NCBI GenBank assembly: GCA_023376005.1
Contig: CM042176.1
Span: 15,641,316 to 15,705,315 of the forward strand
Reading direction: 5' to 3'
DNA: 64,000 nucleotides
From: Doryteuthis pealeii
Taxonomy: Eukaryota > Mollusca > Cephalopoda > Myopsida > Loliginidae
In this document: positions 26,001 through 40,920 of the stretch, piece by piece
Numbering within the stretch: position 1 is the first letter of the stretch
Layout of the letters: the number at the start of each line of letters is the position of its first letter
Position numbers and translations under genes: made by a program
Notes under the pieces: generated by a model
What the model saw: only the letters and a program-made list of their open reading frames with translations
Told to the model about the DNA's origin: nothing
Databases searched by the model: none

Positions 26001-28487
26001 AATCTTTTTTTCTCACTCACACTCACTCACTCATTCACTCATTCACTCAATCACTCATCAACTCACTCACCCACTCACTCACCCAATCACTCACTTACTC
26101 ATCAACTCACTCACCCACTCACTCTTGCTCACTCACTCACTCACACTCTCTCATTCATCCATTCTATGAGTCTTTCTTTCTATTCAATCTTTTTTTCTCA
26201 CTCACACTCACTCACACATTCACTCAATCACTCACTCACTCACCCAATCACTCACTTACTCATCAACTCACTCACCCACTCACTCATTCACTCATACTTA
26301 CTTACTCACTCACTCACTCATACTTGCTCACTCACTCATCAACTCACTCACTCACTCTCTCACTCATTCACTCACTTCCTCATTCATCCATTCTATGATT
26401 CTTTCTTTCTATCCCCTTTTTATTCTCGAAAACGTTGCCATATTTCATTTGTGTCAATCACCCGATTAATGACACTTCAACTCACTCACTCACTCACTCA
26501 CCACTAATTCAATGACTAACTCACTCACTCACTCACTCATCCATTCTATAATTCTTTCTATCTATCCAATCTTTTTTTCTCTCTCGATCCAGTTGGCGTA
26601 TTTCATAATGACACATCAACTCACTCACTCTCCCACTAATTTAACGACTAACTCACTCACTCATTTACTCATAAACGCACTCACTCACTCACTCACCCAC
26701 TCATTCACCCATTCTATGATTCTTTATTTCTATCCACTTCCTCCCCCCCCCCGAAACCGTTGGCATATTTCACACATGTCAATCCATTATAACTTTTAGA
26801 TTGTGACAGGCCTCTGGCCAGATGGACAACACATAAAATACACAGGAATTATACAACAGGATGCAACTACTGTTTTATTATAATTATAATTATACAATTA
26901 TAATTGAATAATTATACAATTATAATTGAAAGATGAAATTATAATTATACAATAGGATGCAACTACTGTTTTATTATAATTGAATAATTATACAATATAA
27001 TTAAATAATTATAAATTATAATTGAAAGATGAAATTATAATTATACAATAGGATGCAACTACTGTTTTATTATAATTGAATAATTATACATTATAATTAA
27101 ATAATTATACAATTATAATTGAAAGATGAAATTATAATTATACAATAGGATGCAACTACTGTTTTATTATAATAATTGAATAATTATACAATTATAATTG
27201 AAAGATGAAATTATAATTATACAATAGGATGCAACTACTGTTTTATTATAATTATACAATGATAATTGAATAATTATACAATTATAATTGAAAGATGAAA
27301 TTATAATTATACAATAGGATGCAACTACTGTTTTATTATAATTATACAATGATAATTGAATAATTATACAATTATAATTGAAAGATGAAATTATAATTAT
27401 ACAATAGGATGCAACTACTGTTTTATTATAATTATAATTATACAATGATAATTGAATAATTATACAATTATAATTGAAAGATGAAATTATAATTATACAA
27501 TAGGATGCAACTACTGTTTTATTATAATTATATTATACAATGATAATTGAATAATTATACAATTATAATTGAAAGATGAAATTATAATTATACAATAGGA
27601 TGCAACTACTGTTTTATTATAATTATAATTATACAATGATAATTGAATAATTATACAATTATAATTGAAAGATGAAATTATAATTATACAATAGGATGCA
27701 ACTACTGTTTTTATTATAATTATACAATTATAATTGAATAATTATACAATTATAATTGAAAGATGAAATTATAATTATACAATAGGATGCAACTACTGTT
27801 GCAAGATGATGTAAGATGAAACTCACGCTATCTTTTGAGATGTATTTCGGTTTTTTCAAGAATTCCAGTCGTTCATCTACAGCCATTATAAATAGAGTGG
27901 AACCACGGGCGGAAGACATTTTCAAAATTGTTTTCTGGCCGGCACGATTTATCCAAGGTGAATACATTCCTCCAACCTGTTCCAAGGAAAAGGGATATAT
28001 TTAAAAAAATAAAAAAATAAAAACAGGTAACGTGATCGGGCAATAACCGAGAGCAAACTTTTATGGAAAATATGGGCTGCTCTCCGCTGACAGGGCCGGA
28101 AGTGGGAACTAGCCAGGGGCTGAAATCTTTAGAATAGTAAAAGGAGTCGAAGAAATCAGACATTACTACTGGGAGAACAGGAAAAAGTAGCTGCTGAGAC
28201 GGTTTATACAACAGACCAACACAGACAGCCCCGCCCCAACTTTGGGTGAACATAGCAGCAGACCCAGAACTCTTTACCCCTATAAGAATTCTACACAAAG
28301 ATAAATGTGTTCATGAATTGTTACTTATACATATATGTAACTTGAGATCGCTAAAGCAATAAGTTTTAGCAACCTTTTGCATCATTAAACCCCTTTTAAA
28401 ATATACAACTCTTGTCTTGTCTTTTATTCCTTCCTTGGTGGTATTTGGGACCGCAATTTCCACATTTAAGCTTATCATATCGTATTT

Positions 28488-28526
<39 letters not shown>

Positions 28527-28815
28527 GAAAAAATGGACAAATATCTGGACCTTGCCAGAGAACTGTAAAAGTTATGGAATATGAAAGTCAAAGTGATACC
28601 AATTGTAGTTGGTGCACTTGGAACAGTCCCAAAAGGATTGGAAAAGGGTTTGGAAAGTTTGGAAATCAGAGGGAGGATTGAAACCATTCAGAACACTGCA
28701 CTGCTGCAATCTGCCATAATACTCAGAAGTCCTGGAGACCTGAGGAGACTTGCTGTCACTCAGACTCCAGTTAAAGACCATCAGCTAATGCTGATGTGAA
28801 AACTCAAAAGGAGCA

Positions 28816-28862
<47 letters not shown>

Positions 28863-31800
28863 CTACCATGGAACGTAAAAAGAAAGAAAGAAGAACTTTA
28901 TATTTTAATTCAGTGCACAGCTTAATTGGCAAGACGTCAACCAAGATATTGCTATCAATTGTTAAACAGGTAGGATTTCTTCCGAGCACTGACTGCCACG
29001 GAACTGTGAATTCAAAACCGTTGAATTCCATTTAAAAATAGACTTTGTATCAATTCCAATACCTGTGGAGGTTTTGGATGAATATATTCTTGAAGAGCAG
29101 ATATGTGGATGGGTACATGGGATTTTTTCGAGCATTGACTACCACGGAACATAAATAAAAAAGGTGTCTTGTAAATATATTCTTGGAGGGGAGATATGTG
29201 GATGGGGACATGGGAATTTTTCGAGCATTGACTACCACGGAACATAAATAAAAAAGGATGTCTTGTAAATATATTCTTGGAGGGGAGATATGTGGATGGG
29301 GACATGGGAATTTTTCGAGCATTGACTACCACGGAACATAAATAAAAAAGGATGTCTTGTAAATATATTCTTGGAGGGGAGATATGTGGATGGGGACATG
29401 GGAATTTTTCGAGCATTGACTACCACGGAACATAAATAAAAAAGGATGTCTTGTAAATATATTCTTGGAGGGGAGATATGTGGATGGGGACATGGGATTT
29501 TTTCGAGCATTGACTACCACGGAACATAAATAAAAAAGGTGTCTCGTAAATATATTCTTGGAGGGGAGATATGTGGATGGGGACATGGGAATTTTTCGAG
29601 CATTGACTACCACGGAACATAAATAAAAAAAGATGTCTTGTAAATATATTCTTGGAGGGGAGATATGTGGATGGGGACATGGGATTTTTTCGAGCATTGA
29701 CTACCACGGAACATAAATAAAAAAAGGTGTCTTGTAAATATATTCTTGGAGGGGAGATATGTGGATGGGGACATGGGATTTTTTCGAGCATTGACTACCA
29801 CGGAACATAAATAAAAAAGGATGTCTTGTAAATATATTCTTGGAGGGGAGATATGTGGATGGGGACATGGGATTTTTTCGAGCATTGACTACCACGGAAC
29901 ATAAATAAAAACGGATGTCTTGTAAATATATTCTTGGAGGGGAGATATGTGGATGGGGACATGGGATTTTTTCGAGCATTGACTACCACGGAACATAAAT
30001 AAAAAAGGATGTCTTGTAAATATATTCTTGGAGGGGAGATATGTGGATGGGGACATGGGATTTTTCGAGCATTGGCTACCACGGAACATAAATAAAAAAA
30101 GGTGTCTTGTAAATATATTCTTGGAGGGGAGATATGTGGATGGGGACATGGGATTTTTTCGAGCATTGACTACCACGGAACATAAATAAAAAAGGATGTC
30201 TTGTAAATATATTCTTGGAGGGGAGATATGTGGATGGGGACATGGGATTTTTCGAGCATTGACTACCACGGAACATAAATAAAAAAGGATGTCTTGTAAA
30301 TATATTCTTGGAGGGGAGATATGTGGATGGGGACATGGGATTTTTTCGAGCATTGACTACCACGGAACATAAATAAAAACGGATGTCTTGTAAATATATT
30401 CTTGGAGGGGAGATATGTGGATGGGGACATGGGATTTTTTCGAGCATTGGCTACCACGGAACATAAATAAAAAAGGTGTCTTGTAAATATATTCTTGGAG
30501 GGAGATATGTGGATGGGGACATGGGATTTTTTCGAGCATGACTACCACGGAACATAAATAAAAAAAGGATGTCTTGTAAATATATTCTTGGAGGGGAGAT
30601 ATGTGGATGGGGACATGGGATTTTTTCGAGCATTGACTACCACGGAACATAAATAAAAACGGATGTCTTGTAAATATATTCTTGGAGGGGAGATATGTGG
30701 ATGGGGACATGGGATTTTTTTCGAGCATTGACTACCACGGAACATAAATAAAAAAGGATGTCTTGTAAATATATTCTTGGAGGGGAGATATGTGGATGGG
30801 GACATGGGATTTTTCGAGCATTGGCTACCACGGAACATAAATAAAAAAAGGTGTCTTGTAAATATATTCTTGGAGGGGAGATATGTGGATGGGGACATGG
30901 GATTTTTTCGAGCATTGACTACCACGGAACATAAATAAAAAGGATGTCTTGTAAATATATTCTTGGAGGGGAGATATGTGGATGGGGACATGGGAATTTT
31001 TCGAGCATTGGCTACCACGGAACATAAATAAAAAAGGTGTCTTGTAAATATATTCTTGGAGGGGAGATATGTGGATGGGGACATGGGATTTTTTCGAGCA
31101 TTGACTACCACGGAACATAAATAAAAAAGGATGTCTTGTAAATATATTCTTGGAGGGGAGATATGTGGATGGGGACATGGGATTTTTCGAGCATTGACTA
31201 CCACGGAACATAAATAAAAAGGATGTCTTGTAAATATATTCTTGGAGGGGAGATATGTGGATGGGGACATGGGATTTTTTCGAGCATTGACTACCACGGA
31301 ACATAAATAAAAACGGATGTCTTGTAAATATATTCTTGGAGGGGAGATATGTGGATGGGGACATGGGATTTTTTCGAGCATTGGCTACCACGGAACATAA
31401 ATAAAAAAAGGTGTCTTGTAAAATATATTCTTGGAGGGGAGATATGTGGATGGGGACATGGGATTTTTTCGAGCAATGACTACCACGGAACATAAATAAA
31501 AAAGGATGTCTTGTAAATATATTCTTGGAGGGGAGATATGTGGATGGGGACATGGGATTTTTTCGAGCAATGACTACCACGGAACATAAATAAAAAAAGA
31601 TGTCTTGTAAATATATTCTTGGAGGGGAGATATGTGGATGGGGACATGGGATTTTTTCGAGCATTGACTACCACGGAACATAAATAAAAAAGGATGTCTT
31701 GTAAATATATTCTTGGAGGGGAGATATGTGGATGGGGACATGGGATTTTTTCGAGCATTGACTACCACGGAACATAAATAAAAAAGATGTCTTGTAAATA

Positions 31801-32432
31801 TATTCTTGGAGGGGAGATATGTGGATGGGGACATGGGATTTTTTCGAGCATTGACGACCACGGAACATAAATAAAAAAAGGTGTCTCGTAAATATATTCT
31901 TGGAGGTGAGATATTTGGATGGGGACATGGGATTTTTTCGAGCATTGGCTACCACGGAACATAAATAAAAAAAAAGGTGTCTTGTAAATATATTCTTGGA
32001 GGGGAGATATGTGGATGGGGACATGGGATTTTTTCGAGCATTGACTATCACGGAACATAAATAAAAAAAGGTGTCTTGTAAATATATTCTTGGAGGGGAG
32101 ATATGTCAATGAGGACATGGGATTTTTTTTTCGGACATTGATTACCACTGAACATAAAAAGAAAGAAAGAAGAACCTTATATTTGAATTCAGTGCACAGC
32201 TTAATTGGCAAGACGTCAACCAAGGTATCGTTGCTATCCATTGTGAAGCAGGTGAAAACGATTCTGATGTTAGGAATCCATTTCTTTGAAGTTTTAATTA
32301 ACACTGTAATTTTCGACCCAAATACGTATACACAATCGGAGCCGATGAATTTACCGTCCTTGATAATCTGGAAAAAAAAGTAGTTACTTTATAAATTGTC
32401 GTGTTATTTAAACTAGTGGTTCTCAACCGGGA

Positions 32433-32476
<44 letters not shown>

Positions 32477-33701
32477 AACGAAAACCTTGATGTTGCAAAA
32501 AAGTGATATGAATTCAAAACGAAAACCTTGATGTTGCAAAATGTTATGTGGTAGTTTCAAAACCGTCAACGGGTTAATACTCATCCTGTTTGAATAAGAG
32601 AATTCGTCTAGTGTCGAACTTGGAATATGTCTTCTTTTTTCAAAAACTGTTACAATAAGAGATACATGATTCGGTGACCAAGATAAGTGTGGCGGAAGTG
32701 CTCATATTTGAAACTACCACATATATATTTATATATATATATTAATTTGATGCTTCAAAAAAGTTCAGTAATAGATGAGGAATCCTTTTCCATTAGGGAC
32801 TTTTCTCAAAAAGATTTTTTTTTACTTTTGAGAGAGGTCCTTTTGAAAAGATTTTTTCATTTATTCCATTCATTCTTTATATAGAAATCAATTGAAATAT
32901 CATTAAAATAAGTGTAATATTCTTATATCCATTCTTATATGTTTCGACTGAGCTTGTGGTGAGCCGGAAGTTAACGCTTTGAAAGCAGAAATAAAATGAC
33001 GAAAATAAGAAGTCTGCGCATAGGATCAGCGCAGGTAGAAAGAAAAATCAGAAAATTAGAAAAATAAGTTTTTAAAAAAAGACCGATTTCGATCCGATGG
33101 AGTTCTATAAAAGCGAAGGTTTTCGAAGAACAGTTGAGAAGACAAACTTATGCCTACAGATTCCATGTCACTGGACTCCGAAATATTTGCCTACTGCTAA
33201 AGGTATTTGTTGTAGGTGACTCACCTACGACACGAACATGGACTTACCCAAAGGGTACATATGTAACAGAGTAAAGCTACTCAGTCGAGTAGTTCTAGAA
33301 ACAGTCTTCGTGTATGCTGAACAAGGAAACCCTTTCATTGTATGTTGATATATATTGCTGAATACAATCTGTTCCCTACATTTTTATACCCGTGTTGAGT
33401 TACTATTTATTGACCCTTTAACAGGTCATAACAGTATTACAAGCTATATCTTTCTCTCTCTAAAAGTTACTTCACTGCTGATATATAGAGCATTACCCTT
33501 TCTTTTCTCTATTGGAGTTAACTCAACACTTTCTTTTTCTAATTACATGACATTTTAAAAAAGCATATTCTGCAGGACTTGGTTCAGTATTTTTGACTAC
33601 TGTAATCTATTTGTTTTAATACACATGTTACTTGTTGAATTCATGAGTTATTTGTTTTTCTGTCTTGATATATGTGACCTTATTATGTGTTTTTTATCAT
33701 T

Positions 33702-33763
<62 letters not shown>

Positions 33764-36700
33764 CACTGATTACAACCACCATATACTAAAATATATATTT
33801 ATTTATTTATTTATTAATGTTCTATCACAGATATTGAGCACTCTTATAAAATCAGTCTTGTTAAATCTTTCTTCATACGAAAGGTTATTTAATTCCCTCA
33901 CTAACTTAGTAGCTCTCCTCTGAACTCCCTAACACTCTTGTTCCTTAATCTTCCGACCGTTATCATCTTGCAACACCCTCTGGTTAAAAATGAGATCGTC
34001 CAAAAATCGTCCAAGATTAAATGCAAAAAAATATGAACCATGATTATCTGGTGTCGCTTATCCGCCTAATTCTTATTTCTTATTTCGTGGAATAATAGAT
34101 AGAATGATAGACAGAAGAAACATTTTGACTCACCATAGTATCATAAGAAGCATCATCGAAATCTATTTACACAAACCGAACAAACAGATTACACTGATCT
34201 GCGACGTTTTTAAGGTTGAATATATAATATAGGGACTAGCAAACGGAGTCTAAAATTCGTTTTTGTCAAAATGACTTTAGCCCCACTACGGAAAATAATT
34301 TACCAAAAATCAGGAAATTATCGGATTTTAATGAAATTTTCAGTGTTTATGTATCAATGAATGATCTTTATAATGCATTATTTATTTTATTTCAAAACTT
34401 TCTCATTTTTTTTCAGGTCACTTAGTTTTGACCCCCCTTATGTTGGGGGCGTAAAATGTTTTGCAAGTTGATCATTTTCGATACTAATTACAGTATAAAT
34501 AAAGAGATAAAAGACCGAAGTTATGAATGAAAACAAAACATTTTTTTTACGGTTGCGCTTCTATGAGAAAATAAGTACCGAAAATTGAAAAATAAAATGC
34601 AAAAAAATAATAAATAATTAATTTTTTGGAGATTTCTTTTTTACTCATTTCGATAATTATTCAATTGGCTATTATTTTATAAAAGAAAAAATTATACATC
34701 GATGTTATTTCTGCTTAAAAGTGGGAGGGGGCACATTTTCAATCGAGTTTTTCTTCAAAACTTATTACTTTTGGCGCCTAAAATAAGGTTTGCATTAAGT
34801 AGATATTTATTTTTAAAATCTAAAAATATAACATTTTAAACTTAACATTGGGATTTTCATATTTTAAATGAATTTTATATATTAATTTTTCATAGCAAAA
34901 ATACTAAATTAAAGTTTTGAAATAAAATAATTAATGCATTATAAAATTCATTAATTGTTAAATCAATACTGAAAATTTCATTAAAATCAGATAATTACCT
35001 GATTTTTGGTAAATTTTTTTGCAATCGCGAATTTTACAGTAAAATTATAAACAAGCACTTAAAACCATCGAAAAAGAGGCTGAATGGCGGATATCGTCGA
35101 AATTGACCAAAACAAATAGTTTTAAATCTTTTTAAAATAAACTGCATATGTAATTATATTTTTATTTTTTTAATGTTGGTTATTATGCTACTACTTATCG
35201 ATTTAGACAAAGTTTAACCTTAAATAAAAGTTTTAATTATTCTTAATTCGCTTTTAAAACTCGTAGTATCCGATTTTTTTTTTTTTTTTTTTTTGCTAGT
35301 CCCTAATATAATAGCTGATTCTAAGGCAGTATTTTACGCTGAATCCAAAAATCATACTCTAATCCAGGGATCACCAAACCATGGCCTGCGGGCCGGATCA
35401 AGCCGGCGTAGACATCTTATCAGGCCCGCCGACGGTACTTGAATTTGTTTGGTAAAAGCAAGCCTTTTCAAAATTGAAATATGTGAAATCAACCCATAAA
35501 ACGAAATTGACTGGTAAACATTTGGAAGCAATTCTCTTGATTGGATATATCAATTCCAAACCAAACATTGATATCTTGAAAGATAAACTTCAATTTCATC
35601 AGGCCCGTTAATGGTACATGAATTTATTTCTTAAAAAAGAACAACTTATGTATGCGAGCAAGACTTTTCAAAATTGAAATATGTGAAATCAACCCATCAA
35701 ACGAAATTGACTGATAAACATTTGAAAGCAATTCTCTTGATTGGATATATCAATTCCAAACCAAACATTGATATCTTGAAAGGCAAACTTTAGTTTCACA
35801 AATCTCACTAAACCTTTCTGCTAATGTGGCGTTCTTAGATAATGTTTTTGAAAATAAATATGTTTGTTAAATTTGTTTTTGTGTATCTTACACCACTCAT
35901 CCATGAATATAACATGGAAAGATAAATTTTGTTTTACATTTTTTTTCTTGGAGCTTTCATTCTGGCTAGCAAGTATTGAACATAATAATAATGTCGTTAT
36001 TTTTTTAAAATTATATGGCCTACCATGAAAAAAAGTGTGTTGATCCTTGCTCTAATCTTAACATTTTTAAGATACAAGCTTTACTTGAAATGTATTATAG
36101 CTGTGACAAGTAGAGTCCACAGGCTTTTGAAAAAAGTGTTATGATTATGTACAACTTATTGTTGTAGGAAAGGCTGTCTACAGTCTAAAGAGAACACAAT
36201 ATACGTTTTCAGAATGTAAAGACAAAGGGAAAGCACATGTACCTTTAACCTATTTTATTTACATACAAACTCAACGACAGTCAATAAAACAAGTACTTAG
36301 GGCAGTACTTACAATTCAGAATATCTCCCTCGTTGAGGGGGGCGCCAGGTCGAGTCTTCGGTTATTACTCCCTCACTGAGGGGGAACTTCTTTCAGTCAC
36401 AAAGTCTGAGAAGAGCGCTAGTTTCTACGAGGCTTATTGGTGGGTGCCAAAACCGTAAAAGAGGGTTCTTCATTCGACCTGACAGGGGACGTTACCTTTA
36501 CTACTACCTGTCCCTAAAGGCACAGGAGAGTTCTAGTCCCTACATTGTGAAGTATCTTAAAGACCAGACCTGATTAAACACAATGAGTAGTATTTTTGAA
36601 TTCAGTATAAAATGGCGATCATATATCATTGATAAACATTTGATTCCTTACCAAGTAGTAGCATTTTGTGAGTGTTGTTATTATTATGTACAACTTATTG

Positions 36701-39700
36701 TGAAGTATCTTAAAGACCAGACCTGATTAAACACAATGAGTAGTATTTTTGAATTCAGTATAAAATGGCGATCATATATCATTGATAAACATTTGATTCT
36801 TTACCAAGTAGTAGCATTTTATGAGTGTTGTTATTATTATGTACAACTTATTGTGAAGTATCTTAAAGACCAGACCTGATTAAACACAATGAGTAGTATT
36901 TTTGAATTCAGTATAAAATGACGATCATATATCATTGATAAACATTTGATTCTTTACCAAGTAGTAGCATTTTATGAGTGTTGTTATTATTATGTACAAC
37001 TTATTGTGAAGTATCTTAAAGACCAGACCTGATTAAACACAATGAGTAGTATTTTTGAATTCAGTATAAAATGGCGATCATATATCATTGATAAACATTT
37101 GATTCTTTACCAAGTAGTAGCATTTTATGAGTGTTGTTATTATTATGTACAACTTATTGTGAAGTATCTTAAAGACCAGACCTGATTAAACACAATGAGT
37201 AGTATCTTTGAATTCAGTATAAAATGACGATCATATATCATTAATAAACATTTGATTCCTTACCAAGTAGTAGCATTTTGTGAGTGTTGTTATTATTATG
37301 TACAACTTATTGTGAAGTATCTTAAAGACCAGACCTGATTAAACACAATGAGTAGTATTTTTGAATTCAGTATAAAATGGCGATCATATATCATTGATAA
37401 ACATTTGATTCTTTACCAAGTAGTAGCATTTTATGAGTTGTTATTATTATGTACAACTTATTGTGAAGTATCTTAAAGACCAGACCTGATTAAACACAAT
37501 GAGTAGTATCTTTGAATTCAGTATAAAATGACGATCATATATCATTAATAAACATTTGATTCCTTACCAAGTAGTAGCATTTTGTGAGTGTTGTTATTAT
37601 TATGTACAACTTATTGTGAAGTATCTTAAAGACCAGACCTGATTAAACACAATGAGTAGTATTTTTGAATTCAGTATAAAATGGCGATCATATATCATTG
37701 ATAAACATTTGATTCTTTACCAAGTAGTAGCATTTTATGAGTGTTGTTATTATTATGTACAACTTATTGTGAAGTATCTTAAAGACCAGACCTGATTAAA
37801 CACAATGAGTAGTATTTTTGAATTCAGTATAAAATGACGATCATATATCATTAATAAACATTTGATTCCTTACCAAGTAGTAGCATTTTGTGAGTGTTGT
37901 TATTATTATGTACAACTTATTGTGAAGTATCTTAAAGACCAGACCTGATTAAACACAATGAGTAGTATTTTTGAATTCAGTATAAAATGACGATCATATA
38001 TCATTAATAAACATTTGATTCCTTACCAAGTAGTAGCATTTTGTGAGTGTTGTTATTATTATGTACAACTTATTGTGAAGTATCTTAAAGACCAGACCTG
38101 ATTAAACACAATGAGTAGTATTTTTGAATTCAGTATAAAATGGCGATCATATATCATTGATAAACATTTGATTCTTTACCAAGTAGTAGCATTTTGTGAG
38201 TGTTGTTATTATTATGTACAACTTATTGTGAAGTATCTTAAAGACCAGACCTGATTAAACACAATGAGTAGTATTTTTGAATTCAGTATAAAATGACGAT
38301 CATATATCATTAATAAACATTTGATTCCTTACCAAGTAGTAGCATTTTGTGAGTGTTGTAGTACTTTGTACGAGAACAGCTAGGGCGTCCCCTGCCTGCA
38401 AATTAAAAAAAAAGAACAAAATGATAATAATAGAAAATATATAAATTAAATTTTTTAAGTATACAGAAAAACGGCCATCATCAGGGCAAGATGTTTGATT
38501 TTTGGGGGGCCATATTACCTTTAGGCACCCCTTTTTGATCTCAATTAAGAAAGGACATGTTTTTCATTTACACCATCAATATCCGGTTGTTTGTTGGGGG
38601 TTAGGGTTAGGGGTTAAGGTTAGGTGTTAAGGTTAGGTGTTAGGGTTAGGGGTTAGTTTTATAATTTTTTTAAATCTAAAAATCGTCTGTTAAAACAACC
38701 GGATATTGAAAAACATGTCCTTTCTTAATCGAGATCAAAAAGGGGTGCCTAAAGGTCATATGGTCCTTTTTTTATATATCTTCTATTATTATTATTTCAT
38801 TTTATATTTAAAATAATAATGAATAGAATACAATGTGTACAAGAACATCTTCTAGGCTGAAACACGTGTTGGCATTTTATTAAATATATTTATCCATTCA
38901 ACCGTTTCTCTTCTTTATTTATTTTTTCAACATATTTGATAATATATATAATATACAGTGCTGTCATAAGTTTGTGTAGCGAAATTGAAAGGCAGAACTG
39001 TGGATGAGCCGATTCCCAACCCCCACGAACAAAGCGCGTCCGGATATGTTTGGACTGTGCGAGGGGGGGGGGCCAGTGACCACGGACATTGAACTCGCCA
39101 CCTCCTCGTCGCTGAAATGCTGTTGAAACTTCCGCACGAGCAGTGCAGAGTAACCCGGATGTAAACAGTATCTTCGTGAGGATTGACACATACTTGAAGT
39201 GCTGGTGAATGTCGAATTTCTGCACGGGCAATGCAGAGTAAGTAGCCCGGATGTACACAGTTACTGTGTATTTAAGGACCTGCCCTCCCAGACCGAAAGA
39301 AGAGACAACAGTAATGGGATTTTTCTGTCGAGACGAGTGGAACATGAAACTGTATGTGGATCTTGCTGTTAAGAAGAGAGTATTACTTTTGTCAGAGATT
39401 GTTGCAGACTGAAGACTGTCAGTTGGGAGAGCATATGCTTCGGACTTGACTGTGTTTACTTTCATTCTCGTTACAGTTTGGTTGGCTTGAGGTCATTGTC
39501 TCGGCCTGTAATTTACGATTCTGCGGTAAGAGTTACGTCCCTTAGACCTACTGTGTGTTTTTCCTAAACGGGACTATTCTTGCATTTTCACCGCCCTTTT
39601 CCGGTTACCATTATTCAGCGGTAAATTCAACGCTTAATCCACACGCGTTCAATTCTTTTTCTGTGTTCTTCCTTAAAGAGAACAGGTACGTCACTTGACT

Positions 39701-40607
39701 CTCAGTAACCTTCTTATTAAATTTTGTAATAGACTTTTACCTTGTGTATCTGACTATATAATTTGACGTTTCGCTGAACCTTGTACACTAAGAAAGATTT
39801 TGTAATGTTCACTCCCTTGTCGCTCGATTGACTTTCTCTCATAGACTCTGCCCACCTCGTTTGTACCTTTCTTAACTTCTAAGCCTGTTTGGTGGTGTTA
39901 TTGTGTGTCATTATTATTTCACTGTCTTTATCTATGAACTGCCTCCGAGTTTTTCTATTAACACCCATCCATTGCTTTCTTTAGACATTGTACCATCCCA
40001 TGTGTTGCGGCTTGTTCTATAAACCTGTTTTCTTTCCTATTTCAGTTTTTTACACTTTCTGGTGAAAGGAATAAAGAGATTACCTTATCTACGGTGTTTG
40101 TTATTCTATGCCAGAGGGAGTTAGACTACGTGAGACGAAAAGTCGTTCATACACTTTGGAAAAGATATAAGCGGCGAAGTAAGAGTCGCGATAGTCATCG
40201 ATACCTTTTGGTAGCTTTTGGTAGCTGTTTTGTGAACTCATCAATAGACACCAGACTTAGAGATGAGGAGCAGTAGTTTCCACCAAGGACCTACATTAAC
40301 CAACTATGTGAGGATGCTGGTTGCTGCACAGATGACCTCCCAGGGGCAATGAATGATAGGGAAGGTTGGCGAGAGATTGTCATGGATATCCGTGCTGCCT
40401 GCACGACATGATGATGATGATGATATACAGTAACATATATAATTATACTTACAAAGCAATTTGTTTTTTTCAGACTGACTTGCATATAATATGGGGTAGG
40501 TGAATAATATTTACGTAAGTAGATATCCCTAATTAGTACGTATTTGTAGCCTTGGTAGTAGCCCCTGTAGTTAATCTGAAATGAATAAAGAAACAATGAA
40601 AATATTT

Positions 40608-40665
<58 letters not shown>

Positions 40666-40825
40666 AGTGTACTTTAAAATTAAAAGGTGATTGTTACCAT
40701 TGGTTTAAAAGCAGGGCATCAGCCACTTATCCTCAGGACAGTGCGCCTGTGAAAGATGCTTTTCACGGACGCGTTGTCCTGGGTGGTCTTTAACAAAACT
40801 TGCTTAAATAATAACATGCTGCCAA

Positions 40826-40883
<58 letters not shown>

Positions 40884-40888
40884 TAGAG

Positions 40889-40920
<32 letters not shown>

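Noticed and set aside
25981..26799. Open frames of Ser-Leu-Thr-His repeats
   Set aside because: Translated (TCAC)n satellite.
29012..32304. About twenty minus-strand open frames of 60-279 residues with PCPHPHISPPRIYLQD-like repeats
   Set aside because: Products of the 94-bp satellite read in rotating frames. Only the piece that overlaps E7 is coding.
38890..39465. 191-residue minus open frame as a gene
   Set aside because: Lies antisense in an LTR-like repeat shared with 10486-10930, whose copy has frame-breaking indels. No domain recognised.
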